Source of the DNA: Nymphaea colorata
Lineage: Eukaryota > Streptophyta > Magnoliopsida > Nymphaeales > Nymphaeaceae
DNA: 64,000 nucleotides
Direction: 5' to 3'
Assembly: GCF_008831285.2 (NCBI RefSeq)
Contig: NC_045138.2
Coordinates: forward strand, 34,590,769-34,654,768
In this document: piece after piece, positions 11,989 through 21,929 of the stretch
Layout: the number at the start of each line of letters is the position of its first letter
Numbering within the stretch: the first letter of the stretch is position 1
Made by a program: the position numbers and the translations under genes
The notes under the pieces: generated by a model
What the model was told of the DNA's origin: nothing
Database searches by the model: none
What the model saw: only the letters and a program-made list of their open reading frames with translations

Positions 11989-12405
11989 CATAGCAGGCTG
12001 ATACTTCACCGCCTCTCGCGCCCTCATGCTCCGTCCCCGAGCTTCGACTCAAAGATGCATGCTGATCACTCAGAAACGCATGCTGGGGCTTTTAAGTGCT
12101 TCATGTACAGCAAAGACACCGGTGAAGTAGTCATGAAGCTCTTCCACAATAGGAAATTAAAACTCCACAACAGCAATGCAAGATCAAGTGTGGAGTTTTT
12201 CCTGTCCTGTTGCGGAAGAAGTTCATTTTTTTTTTCTGGTGTGGAAGAGTTTCATGACTACTTCACCGCTGTCTTTTTGCTGTCTCGCACATGACAAATG
12301 GGCTATATATGAAGCACTTAAAAGCCAAGCATGCGTCTCTGAGTCACCAGCATGCATCTCGGAGTTGCGCGAAAGAGAGAGAGATGGTGAAGTATCTCCT
12401 GCTAT
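11989..12405. repeat. Long imperfect inverted repeat (foldback) of about 417 bp
   Basis: The arms of roughly 180-215 bp are reverse complements. Landmarks are CATAGCAG near 11989 against CTGCTATC near 12400, GATACTTCACC against GGTGAAGTATC, GATGCATGCT near 12054 against AGCATGCATC near 12350, GCTTTTAAGTGCTTCAT against its complement near 12312-12327, and GGTGAAGTAGTCATGAA against TTCATGACTACTTCACC. The loop lies at about 12170-12188. It could be a foldback/MITE-type element or the inverted duplication of a hairpin-RNA locus. No known mature miRNA was recognised. Confidence 0.88.
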
Positions 12406-12819
12406 CCTTCCTGTTTTTCTTTCCGACCGAATAGCATTTTAGGATGAGAAAGAATCTGCGATTTACTACTCTCAAAACCACCAGTGCTACACTACACGTC
12501 CAACCTTTCAAATCTACGCGCGTTTTCCAGTTCCATGCATGAGTTTCGGAATACTTAAAAGGGATTAATACAAATCCAAGGTATGAGCTTTGCAATGACG
12601 CCGTTCTCCAGGGGAGCAAGGTTATCCAACGGCTAACTGCCTGTTTTTTTGCTTTCTCGAATGCAACTTTTAGCTAGCTAGTTTTATTTGGATATTGCGT
12701 TCGTATTTGACTTAACGGCCTGTTTAGATGTAGAGAAGGGAAAGGATGTTCCCGTGATGCAACTACGCTTTTGTATCAAACAAGGGTTATATTGAAGGAA
12801 AGGGATTTAATATGTGTGC
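12406..12819. other. Intergenic flank of the retrotransposon
   Basis: No gene is supported. At about 12716 the sequence GGCCTGTTTAGATG resembles the terminal sequence of small Harbinger/Tourist-type elements. No matching inverted end was found on the far side of the retrotransposon, so no element is called. Confidence 0.4.
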
Positions 12820-12824
12820 TGCGC

Positions 12825-13230
12825 TGTTACGGGCTGACAACTTCGGCCCGTGCGGCGCGGCAAGAACCTGATTGCCGCAAGCCTTCAAACCACTGAACGG
12901 GGCGCAAAAATAGTTTGAGAAAACAAGTGTATAAAGAATGCTTGTGAATAAAGAAATCTCGCAATGTATTCGCTTGAAGAATTAGTACATCACGAGAAAG
13001 ATAAGTAAGGAGAATGATCTCGACTTTACTTATGTAGGATGGCCGAGGCCGCTTATAGGATTCCCATGCCGACCTCCCAAAACAAGAAATCCCAATACTT
13101 GACACTTAGACCGGTGGGAGGGTACTCCCTTACAAGTAAACATGCATAAGCAAATGACTCAACATAAGCAAAGGAAGCACAATGCAAAACAAAGCAAAGG
13201 ACTGTACAGACTCCCAGACACAGGGGAACA
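12825..13230 (-). repeat. 3' LTR of the chromovirus
   Basis: This 406-bp LTR has ends TG...CA when read on the minus strand. Relative to the other LTR it carries one 5-bp insertion and about eleven substitutions. The adjoining polypurine tract fixes its inner boundary at 13230. Confidence 0.93.
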
Positions 13231-13246
13231 GGCTCCCCCCTTCAAG
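13231..13246 (-). other. Polypurine tract of the chromovirus
   Basis: The minus strand reads CTTGAAGGGGGGAGCC immediately before the TG of the 3' LTR. This is the expected position and base composition of the plus-strand priming site used in reverse transcription. Confidence 0.8.
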
Positions 13247-16200
13247 TTAAGCGTCGTCTTTGGCGCCAGCAGTTTCATGATAGGCCTTGACTTCCAGTGG
13301 GTAGTGTTGCTTCATGCGGAATGCATACTCCCAGGTGGGGTTGTGTTCGCCTATCCACTTCACTTGGTACTTCTTCGACTCCCCCAAATAGTTTGTCTTG
13401 TGCCGAAGAATCTCTTCCATCCGACGGTCCGCCGCTCGCTTGGTCGGCGGGGCTCGCTGCAGGATCGGGTCTCGTTCTGGAACGCTTCGCTCAGGGTCTT
13501 CCTCATCGACATAGAAGGGCTTCAGGTTACAAACATGGAACACTGAATGCACCTTAAAGTCTGGCGGCAAGTTTAGCTTGTAGGCTAGCTTTCCGATTCT
13601 CTTCAGCACTGTGAAGGGTCCCTCATACTTGCGGATCAATGACCTGTGTCGACCACGGAAAATGCCCGTGCGATCAGGGTAGAGCTTTACGAGGACTTGA
13701 TCACCCACCCGGAATTCCATTGGCCTTCGATTCCGATCTGCAAACTTTTTCATCTTTTTGGCGGCCTTGTGTAAGAACGCCTTAGCCATTTCCGTCTGGT
13801 CATGCCAATCGCGAACGAACTGGTAGGCAAAAGTGGGTCTTCCCTTTTCTTGGGCTGCAAGGGTATGTGGCATCAACGGTTGTTGTCTAGTGGCTATTTC
13901 GAATGGACTATGTCTATAAGACTCGCTCTTCTCCAAATTGTAGCAAAATTGAGCTACATCCAACAATTTCACCCAATCTTTTTGATTCGCACTGACATAG
14001 TGTCGAAGGTATTGTTCCAACAATCCGTTGATTCGTTCAGTTTGGCCGTCCGTTTGAGGGTGGAAACTTGTTGAGAATAATAAATCCGAACCCAACAAAC
14101 GAAATACTTCGCGCCAAAATTTCCCTGTGAAGCGAGCGTCCCGATCACTGACAATGCTTTTCGGCACGCCCCAATGCTTGACAATATGCTTCACGAACAA
14201 CTCGGCCGTCTTTTCCGCGGGACATTCTTTAGAGGCTGGGATGAAGGTGACATACTTTGAAAATCTATCCACAACCACAAGGATGGAGCTGAAGCCGTCA
14301 ACTTTGGGCAAGCTGACGATGAAGTCCATGGAGAGGCATTCCCATGGACGTTCTAGAATAGGAAGAGGCTCCAGGAGACCGGCAGGCTTCTGGTTTCTTC
14401 CCTTGTCCTGCTGACAGATCAAGCATGTTTTCACATATGCTTCAACGTCGTCGCGCATCTGTGGCCAGTAGTAGCCATGTTCGAGCAGTGCCAGTGTCCG
14501 CTCCTGGCCAGGATGGCCAGCCCATAACGAGTCATGACACTCCTTCAGCAACTCTCGTCGGAGATTGCCCCATCTGGGCACGAATATTCATCCGCCCTTT
14601 GCCATCAAAAGTCCATCTTGTAGCCAAAATCGTCGCGTCTTTCCTGCCTCCGTTCTTTCGACCAAGTGCTTGGCCACTGGGTCCTGCTTCATGCCTTCTC
14701 GAATCCGCCCGAGAAGAGCACCCTCGAGTTGCGCTTCGGATGATGCCGTCCGGGTAGCTGCCAACTCCGCCTTCCGACTCAGTGCATCGGCTACAACGTT
14801 TGTCTTCTCTGCCTTGTATTCCAAGGCAAAATCGAATTCTGCAAGGAATTCCTGTCATCGAGCTTGCTTCTGACTCAACTTCTTTTGAGTCTGGAAGTAG
14901 CTTGTAGCTACATTATCAGTCTTTACCACGAATTGGGACCCCAATAAGTAATGCCTCCATGTGCGAAGACAATGAATAATGGCCGTCATTTCCCTTTCAT
15001 GCACGGAGTACCGTCGCTCCACGTCTTTCAGCTTCCGACTCTCATAGGCAACTGGATGACCTTCCTGCATCAAAACTCCACCAATGGCAAAATCTGATGC
15101 ATCCGTGTGGACTTCAAATTTCCTTGTGTGGTCGGGCAACCTGAGCACAAGCTCCTGCGTCAAGGCCCTCTTCAACTTGTCGAAGGCATCTTCTTCGAGC
15201 TCTTCTCAAGCCCAAGTTCGGTTTTTCTTCAACAAATCAGTGAGAGGCGCAGTTATCAAAGAATACCCCTCAATGAATCGTCGATAGTAATTTGTCAAAC
15301 CGAGAAAAGAACGTAGTTCCGGTACATTGGTAGGCGGTTTCCAGTCTCGAATTGCCCTCACCTTTTCTATGTCCATTCGCAGCTGACCTTTTCCCACAAT
15401 GTGACCGAGAAAACTGATTTCCGATTGGCCGAATAGACACTTCTCGCGCTTCACATAGAGTTTGTTTTCCTCCAATACCTTGAACACTGTTCGCAAGTGT
15501 TCCACATGGTCCCTCATGGAGCTGCTGTACACTACAATGTCATCAAGATAGACTACCACGAACTTATCTAAGTACGGATAGAATATCTTATTCATTAGAG
15601 TCGAAAAAGTGGCTGGGGCATTCGTCAACCCGAACGGCATTACCAAGAATTCAAAGGCACCGTAACGAGTGACGCAAGTGGTCTTTGGCTCGTCGCCATC
15701 AACAATCCGAACTTGCCAATATCCTGATCTGAGGTCTAACTTGGAAAACACTTGAGCTTTGCCTAGTTGATCAAACAGATCTGCAATCAAAGGTAAGGGG
15801 TACTTGTTATTCACCGTTACCTTGTTCAACGCTCGATAATCCACACATAGCCTTTTGGAGCCGTCATGCTTCGCTTGGAATAACACTGGTGCACCAAAAG
15901 GAGCTTTGGAGGGTCTGATTATACCTCCAGCTAGCATCTCGTCCAACTGTCGCCGAAGTTCTCTTAATTCTGCAGGAGCCATTCGATATGGTGCCATTGC
16001 CGGGGGTTTGGCACGAGGAAGGAGTTCGATGGCATGATCCACCTCACGTCGAGGTGGCAGCCGTCTAGGGAGTTCCGCGGGCATTGTTCCTGCGAATTCC
16101 GCTAAGACAGGCGCAAGCGCCTCTGGGACCAAACCAGGGGAGTCATTAGTCACTTCCCTGATTGCCACCAAGTACGTTTCTTCGCCGTGCTTGAGGTCTT

Positions 16201-16312
16201 TCTTCAACTGAAGGGCAGATATCATTGCGGCTTTTCCCTTATCCCTCTTTATCGATGTTAGGGGACTTCTCATCCATGATACTGATACTGCGTAGGTGCG
16301 GCATTGGGACAA
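13247..16312 (-). pseudogene. Chromovirus pol (RT, RNase H, integrase, chromodomain) with in-frame stops
   Basis: A single reading frame runs from about 16312 to 13247 and is broken by three TGA codons: at the RT/RNase H junction (near 15208), in RNase H (near 14855) and just before integrase (near 14590). RT carries YLDDIVVYS. RNase H carries HTDASDFAIGG. Integrase has an N-terminal HHCC-type region, the catalytic MDFI, SDRDARFTG and TDGQTERIN blocks, and a YEGPF (GPY/F) motif. A chromodomain-like tail contains YQVKWIGEHNPTWE. The first two stops sit where tryptophan TGG is likely and the third fits a CGA-to-TGA change, as expected for deamination of methylated cytosine. I describe the breaks only and infer loss of autonomous activity. 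Confidence 0.9.
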
Positions 16313-17738
16313 TTTTCGCAGTACTGAGGAGCTCCATGCCTAGGATCATCCGGAAATCATCCATCGGGATCACTGAGAAGTTGGCCGTTCCTGACCAACT
16401 CTCAATCTTCACAATCGCATCCCGGGCCACTCCGTGGATGGGTTTGGCCTCTGAGTTCACCGCCTTCATGCGTAATTCTCCCCTCTCAAGGGTTAGGCCT
16501 AGTCTCCTTGCCTCCTCAACTGAGACAAAGTTATGTGTGGCTCCCGTGTCAAACATAGCCAGGGTAGACCTTCTATTTACCAGGATTTCCAAGTACATGA
16601 GATCGTTAGAAGGTGTTGCTATCACCTTCACTTTTTCCTCCATTTTTATGGTGTTCAGAAGTTGAAGTGCACCCATCTTTGGTCCTTCCCCTTGTACCAC
16701 ATTAGCAGATTGCCTTGAAGAGCTTGCTTGATTGTCCCTATTTCCACGCTTTGGACATTGCCTTCTTAAGTGATTGTCATCACAAAACCAACATTTCAAC
16801 ACTCTATTCTGAGAGTTGTCGTTTCTGTGAAAGAAAGTTCTTCTTTCGACTTGGCGCTGAGTTGATGGTTCATCTTTCCGTTCCCTTCGATCATCTTTCT
16901 TTCCTCCATGGTCAGGCTTCCTCGACGGCTTGAAGGCGTTAGTGTAGCTCTTGCGCTGAGTATCAGCCAAACGTTCTGCTACCACATAAGCATCCTCCAA
17001 GGTCTCCGGATTACTCCTTTCCACTTCGGATTGTACCCACGACTGAAGTCCCAAAATAAACCAGTTCAATTTATCTTGTTCTTGCATATCTGGCACATCT
17101 AACATCAGCCTTTGATAGGCCCTCACGTAATCTCGCAAGGATCCAGTATGTTTCAATTCACCAACCATCCGATAGACATGGCGTGTCGCATTCGGGGGCA
17201 TGAAGTAAGTTCTCAACTCTCGCTGAAAATCATCGAAAGTGTCTATTGTGCAGATTCCCTTTTGAATGTCGAGCATTTTCCTTCTCCACCATGCCACAGC
17301 GTCGCCCTCTAGCAACATAGCCGCAGTCTTGACTTGAATGTCGTCCCCCATAACGCCTTGCAAGTCCAAGTAGTACTCCACTTGAAATAAAAAGTTGTCG
17401 ATCACTCGACTATCCCGAGTTCCATTGTATTTAGCTGGTCTCTGAACGTCGACCCTCGCTGGTCGATCGTTACCTCCACCTACAGAGATTTGTCGCTGTA
17501 GTGTGCGGTTCTTTACCTGAAGTTCCTTGACTTCAGCCTGTAACGCGGTCACTGTGTCAGTCAGTGCCCGATTCATGGCCACTAGGTCGGCCATTTGTTC
17601 CCGTAGTACCTTCATCTCGTCCTTCATTTCCCCGAAGGACTCAGCTGCATTACCCAACGCTTCTTCATGAGTAGTTACGTCGGTAGCCAGCTTGTTCACC
17701 ATCTTGGTCAGGTCTTCCTGACCCTGGGATGTACCCAT
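16239..17738 (-). CDS. Chromovirus Gag-protease ORF
   Basis: An open frame of 499 residues from the ATG at 17738. The frame extends further upstream into the LTR, but only from a non-ATG codon. It holds a coiled-coil region near the N-terminus, a capsid-like region containing [20 protein letters not shown], and a CCHC zinc knuckle spaced C-X2-C-X3-H-X4-C ([13 protein letters not shown]). A C-terminal aspartic protease has the catalytic DTGATHNF. The pol frame overlaps its end by about 74 bp in the +1 frame. Either a base change separates a once-continuous polyprotein or frameshifting joins them; I cannot tell which. Confidence 0.88.
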   Translation of the reverse strand: MGTSQGQEDLTKMVNKLATDVTTHEEALGNAAESFGEMKDEMKVLREQMADLVAMNRALTDTVTALQAEVKELQVKNRTLQRQISVGGGNDRPARVDVQRPAKYNGTRDSRVIDNFLFQVEYYLDLQGVMGDDIQVKTAAMLLEGDAVAWWRRKMLDIQKGICTIDTFDDFQRELRTYFMPPNATRHVYRMVGELKHTGSLRDYVRAYQRLMLDVPDMQEQDKLNWFILGLQSWVQSEVERSNPETLEDAYVVAERLADTQRKSYTNAFKPSRKPDHGGKKDDRRERKDEPSTQRQVERRTFFHRNDNSQNRVLKCWFCDDNHLRRQCPKRGNRDNQASSSRQSANVVQGEGPKMGALQLLNTIKMEEKVKVIATPSNDLMYLEILVNRRSTLAMFDTGATHNFVSVEEARRLGLTLERGELRMKAVNSEAKPIHGVARDAIVKIESWSGTANFSVIPMDDFRMILGMELLSTAKIVPMPHLRSISIMDEKSPNIDKEG

Positions 17739-17907
17739 CTCGTCAGAATGGGCTACCCCGTTGCCTTTGGCACTTCGCAGATTGTATTGAGTCGCCAGGG
17801 CTTCTTCCTCTTCGATCAACGATCGTCGGAGGTCTCTTTCGATCAACGATCGTCGGCGTGTAGTTCTACACCGACTATCCAACCGCTTCCCCAGATTGCC
17901 GAACCTG

Positions 17908-17919
17908 GCTCTGATACCA
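17908..17919 (-). other. Primer-binding site of the chromovirus
   Basis: The minus strand reads TGGTATCAGAGC two bases inside the 5' LTR. This is the classic plant retrotransposon PBS, complementary to the 3' end of initiator tRNA-Met. Confidence 0.92.
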
Positions 17920-17921
17920 GT

Positions 17922-18322
17922 TGTCACGGGCTGACAACTTCGGCCCGTGCGGCGCGGCAAGAACCTGATTGCCGCAAGCCTTCAAACCACCGAACGGGGC
18001 GCAAAAGTAGTTTGAGAAAACAAGTGTATAAAGAATGCTTGTGAATAAAGAAATCTCGCAATGTATTCGCTTGAAGAATTAGTACATCACGAGAAAGATA
18101 AGTAAAGAGAATGATCTCGACTTTACTTATGTAGGATGGCCGAGGCCGCTTACAGGATTCTCATGCCGACCACCCAAAACAAGAAATCCCAATACTTGAC
18201 ACTTAGACCGGTGGGAGGGTACTCCCTTACAAGTAAACATGCATAAGCAAATGACTCAACATAAGCAAAGGAAGCACAATGCAAAACAAAGGAAAGGACA
18301 GACTCCCAGGCACAGGAAAACA
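17922..18322 (-). repeat. 5' LTR of the chromovirus
   Basis: This 401-bp LTR starts TGTTTTCC and ends CGTGACA on the minus strand. It is about 97% identical by eye to the LTR at 12825-13230. The element promoter should lie here. Confidence 0.93.
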
Positions 18323-18327
18323 TGCAC

Positions 18328-18900
18328 AATGCCTTTCAAAATTTTTATGAAACTATGCTGCCAAATTTGGTCTTTAGGCTTTTCAAGTTGTAAATAATCT
18401 AATCACAAGGTTGTGCCCCGAGCTCACAATCAAGTCCTACCTTACTAGGGAGGTAAATTACACAAAATTTCTAAATTGATGTTTATGGGACGTTATGATA
18501 TTGTCCGATTGACGCACAAAGAAGAAAAAGAACGCCTGACACTTGGTCACTGGATTTATTTATCATGAAAGTTATATACAGTAATAGTCGAATAGAATTC
18601 CCAAGGACAGTTACAGTACTGCAACCAATAGGAACTCGAGATATATAAAAAGCATAAGAAGCTGCACAACGCAACAGAAGAAAACCAATATGAACAACAC
18701 GGTACTAGGTTCATCACGAGCATCCCAAACTCATCATCATCTTGTCATCGACCGACCGCTCGACCGTGGTGGTGGATGTTTCAAACGAAAGTAGAGAAAT
18801 AAGAAGAACAGAAAACGGAAAGCGATCAAGCGAAATAAAACCGGTTCCAGTGACCACTCCCGGAAAAGAAATTAAATTGAAGAACAGTTTTCGGTGACCA
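18328..18900. other. Flank between the chromovirus and the di-UBL ORF
   Basis: No gene is supported. It probably contains the 3' flank of the minus-strand ubiquitin-like ORF that ends at 18902. Confidence 0.45.
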
Positions 18901-18901
18901 A

Positions 18902-19486
18902 TCAATATCCCCATCGAATATGGATCGAGCAAATTAAGTTGATGTACGATTGCAGACCACCATTGAAGCGAAGAACAAGACGAAGGGTCATGGCTTCCTT
19001 TTGGACGTTACAATCATCGAGGGCGTGACCATATCGGAGGTGTGTGCCATTGACGGCGAGATTTTGATCTCGTGGTGCAACTCCAGTTTCGGCGTTGATC
19101 TTGACGTTCACTCTCTCAACCGTCTCCGGCCGTTCCACCCACCAGGCGATGGTCTTGCCATCAGGGTCGCTCACGATGACCGGCGTGCTACCACCGCTCC
19201 GTGGGAGCTCCAGACATTGGAGGGTGGACTTCTCCTGAACGTCGTAGGGGGCGGGGGTGTGCCCGTCCTCCAGCTGCTTACCGGCGAAACTCAGCCGCTG
19301 CTCGTGCTGAGGAATGACCTGATCATCCGTCTTCTCCTGGATCTTGGCCTTCACATCTACTATGATTGTACAATCCGAGCTTTTCACCTCTAAAGTGATT
19401 GTCCTGTTGGAGAGATTAATCATGAGGAAGAAGCGCGTGGCTCTTCTCCGGCCCCTCCCGCCCGAGCGAAAGCACCACCACCTCAT
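18902..19486 (-). CDS. Degenerate di-ubiquitin-like protein, up to 194 aa
   Basis: An ORF with ATG starts at 19486 and 19423. The downstream start (MINLSNRTI) begins directly in the first UBL fold and gives 173 residues. UBL 1 (about 22-99 of the long form) is clearly related to ubiquitin, with TITLEV-like and VKAKIQ segments, LSFAGKQLEDG and STLQ, and it ends PRSGG. UBL 2 (about 100-177) is far more diverged but also ends RFNGG. A 17-residue tail, LQSYINLICSIHIRWGY, follows. Retention of Gly-Gly after each repeat and a C-terminal extension is the layout of a polyubiquitin precursor. It may be a fast-evolving polyubiquitin derivative or a decaying gene; expression is unknown. Confidence 0.65.
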   Translation of the reverse strand: MRWWCFRSGGRGRRRATRFFLMINLSNRTITLEVKSSDCTIIVDVKAKIQEKTDDQVIPQHEQRLSFAGKQLEDGHTPAPYDVQEKSTLQCLELPRSGGSTPVIVSDPDGKTIAWWVERPETVERVNVKINAETGVAPRDQNLAVNGTHLRYGHALDDCNVQKEAMTLRLVLRFNGGLQSYINLICSIHIRWGY

Positions 19487-20616
19487 GAGAAACGGCTGCC
19501 GCTGTGATAAGGAATGTTGATGAGCAAGGGAAAATTAATGATAAGGAAGGACAAAAGTAAAGGATGAGGAAGAAGAAAAAAAGAAAGATATATTACAATG
19601 TCCGAGGACCCACACGTAAATTTCGTCCACAGTCCCACACGCAAATTTTTTGACTTTGTCAAAAAAAAAAAAAAAAAAAGGAAAGGAAGGAAGGGAGGTT
19701 ATTATGGATTGGGTAATGGTGGCGGGCCAGTCTTGTAGAATATATTTTTGAGTGAACATAGAAATTCCAATGTCATGTCATCCGGCCTCAAATACATTTA
19801 TTTCTTTTGAAGCAACGAGGCATGCACGAAGATGCCTGATGGGTTGGAAGATAAGTAGAGGGAGGCGACCGGGCATTTGATTTGAAGGACATCATTTGTT
19901 CGGTTGATGAAACTAAGGACCCAGGCTGTCATTAATCAATCAATGCTGTTTTGGATGATGACATAGATGCCCTTAAATGTTGTTTTGGCCCTTTTCCCTC
20001 ATTTTAAAATGACGTGCGAGTGAATTGATTGTGTGAAAAAATCACAGATGTTCGCAACCAAGCAGAGCATGTTGAGTCTGTGATTCCTACCTACCTAACT
20101 TTTTGCCAAATGAATCTGATTCATTGATTAGATGGGACCTCGTCAACACATCGGATTAGTCAAATTTCCCAAAAGCTCGACCTTGGAGACCCCGAGAGCT
20201 TAACGAACGAACGATCGACCACTATCAATAACAGACGGCGACGCGTTCCAATGAGGTCCGGCAAGGGCTTAGCCAACCACCCCCGTCAGACTGAGTCTAC
20301 GTCCTGTAAGACCTTCAGTTCATTCCTTCGATGAGATCGATGCGTTTGACTACGCCTTCCGATCGATCGAGAGGCATATTGTGGGGGATCGAACGTCAAT
20401 CGTAAAAGCGGGAAGACGGCAAAGTGGAACATGGAAGCTAAATGAATCAGCTATTTCTATCACCTACTTTAGTTTTTCAAATACAGATTTTTTTATAAAG
20501 GAAGAAGAAGAAGAGGAGGAGGAGGAGGAGGAGGAGGAAGAAGAAGAAGAAGAAGCCAGGGTAAAATCTCCATCTATCTACCAAAAAGAACCTGGGGTCC
20601 TTTGTAAATCAATGGT
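19487..20616. other. Intergenic between two UBL ORFs, with (A)n and (GAA/GAG)n
   Basis: A poly-A run of about 18 lies near 19661-19678. A (GAA/GAG)n microsatellite occupies about 20502-20556, just beyond the stop of the next UBL gene and probably within its 3' UTR. The Glu-rich plus-strand ORF over that repeat is an artefact. Confidence 0.6.
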
Positions 20617-21309
20617 CTACATTCCACCACTGACACTGCCCTTGAAAACGGAGAGAGTGTCTCCATCCTGAACCCTATGCCAACGCAGCGTTCGGTTGTC
20701 GTACATGACGTCGTGGTTGTAAACGAAGAAATGGTCGTTGGGTGCGATGCCCTTCTCTTCCAGCTTCATCTTCAGGTCGTGAACCGTGCTCGACGAATTG
20801 ACGTCCACCGGAATCTTCACTCCTCCCTTTGACGTCTCGACCAACACCCTCATCATCTTTGTGGGCTTCAACACCACGCTGATCTCGGACTCGTCCGACA
20901 CGCCATACTCGCCGAGGCACCGGTTGTCCTCCATTTCCACGCCTGAGTGCGACGCCAACAGCCGGCCGGGCTGGACTCCCTCGTACTCCAGAATCTTCTC
21001 CTTCAAAAGGCCCACGGTGTCGGAGACATCGACCTCCAGAGGGTACTGCCGGGTGGGCCTCTTCACCACGACCTGCACTTTCCGCCTCTCAGGCTCCAGG
21101 AGCACACGGATGAGGCAGCCCTCGTAGATCTCGTAGTGTTCCGCGTCGTGCTCGTCTTTTAGCACCTTGCCATTGTAGACGAGAGTCTGGCGGGCGATGG
21201 GGAAGCCATGCTTTCTCTCCACCCTCTCCTTCATCTCATGCACCGTGTCAAAGAAGCCGATCTCGATCTTGTACTTGTTGTTGTTGCACACCTCAAACAC
21301 CACCTCCAT
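20617..21309 (-). CDS. Triple ubiquitin-like domain protein, 230 aa, ending in Gly-Gly-Met
   Basis: The start is the ATG at 21309 (MEVVFEV), which aligns with the start of the 2584-3339 protein; the frame opens upstream only with GTG. Three UBL repeats lie at about 1-72, 76-149 and 152-224 and match the paralogue repeat by repeat, for example KYKIEIGFFDTV against KYRIEVGFFDTV and ENDING-type blocks such as W HRV.DG/EG in domain 3. The C-terminus is SVSGGM, so a Gly-Gly pair is followed by a single residue, a layout seen in ubiquitin-like precursors trimmed by proteases. The paralogue has an acidic tail instead. The role is unknown; the family relationship is secure, processing is inference. 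Confidence 0.83.
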   Translation of the reverse strand: MEVVFEVCNNNKYKIEIGFFDTVHEMKERVERKHGFPIARQTLVYNGKVLKDEHDAEHYEIYEGCLIRVLLEPERRKVQVVVKRPTRQYPLEVDVSDTVGLLKEKILEYEGVQPGRLLASHSGVEMEDNRCLGEYGVSDESEISVVLKPTKMMRVLVETSKGGVKIPVDVNSSSTVHDLKMKLEEKGIAPNDHFFVYNHDVMYDNRTLRWHRVQDGDTLSVFKGSVSGGM

Positions 21310-21929
21310 TACTTCACCCTTCACACAGCATCAACATGGCAGGGGGGAAATTGATGCCAAATATGTGCAAGAAGACCAACGGTTGCAATATGTTACTGCA
21401 CGGTACTCTTGATGATATTATTGCCGCGCGCGCGAAGGATGCAACTACTTTGGAGAGGGAGGGAGGGCGAGAAACAAAGCGGCAGTAAGCAATCAAAAGA
21501 TCTCTTGCTGTCAATCGTTTTTAGCTGTACCTACCCTCCTAAAATGCAGGCATCCTATCGCCTTTCCTCCCCACTATCCTCGCAGAACCGTTCCTCTCAA
21601 AAGCTGATGACGAGTTGTTAAATGACCACTGGAAGTGGGTTGAATTCGTCTATTCGGCGCGGAGATCTGCCTGTGGTCATCATCATCACCAAGTAGAGTC
21701 TCCGAGTCACTTCGACCCTCTCTCCCCGGAACCAGTCCACCCCAAATTACCCATTACTTCAGTGTCATGTGAAATCTAATCTGGGATGAAGTTTTCAACT
21801 TAGTGAACCAAATAGTTCATCTATTTGTTTTACATCAATGGCCTGTTTGATGAGCCCTCAAATTTATCTTCTCAGGAAAAAATTCATCTTTGTTGTGCAG
21901 TCAACCATCAAACACGGGCAAGTTTACCA
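21310..21929. other. 5' flank of the UBL gene and small transposon scrap
   Basis: The right part (about 21841-21918) runs from GGCCTGTTTGATG to CATCAAACACGGGC, inverted ends like those of the 222-1696 element. It is followed by a TTTACCACGGTA word also found in that element's repeats. It looks like a short deletion derivative or relic of the same family. Confidence 0.5.

Larger units (their letters stand above)
12825..18322 (-). mobile_element. Ty3/Gypsy chromovirus LTR retrotransposon, nearly complete, coding-defective
   Basis: This 5.5-kb element is in minus orientation. In its own 5'->3' order it has a 5' LTR (18322-17922), a PBS, gag with protease, reverse transcriptase, RNase H, integrase with a chromodomain, a PPT and a 3' LTR (13230-12825). 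The flanking 5-bp target duplication is TGCGC (12820-12824) and TGCAC (18323-18327), with one difference. The LTRs differ by about a dozen changes over 401-406 bp, so insertion is fairly recent. The order RT-RH-INT and the C-terminal chromodomain place it among Ty3/Gypsy chromoviruses. The clade is uncertain; the gag and zinc-knuckle style reminds me of Galadriel. Three in-frame stops and a +1 offset between gag and pol make it coding-defective as read. Confidence 0.95.

Noticed and set aside
12716-12824. Possible Tourist-type end GGCCTGTTTAGATG next to the retrotransposon
   Set aside because: No matching inverted end found on either side.
20381-20671. 96-codon ORF with a poly-Glu run
   Set aside because: It spans a GAA/GAG microsatellite antisense to the end of a UBL gene; no other support.
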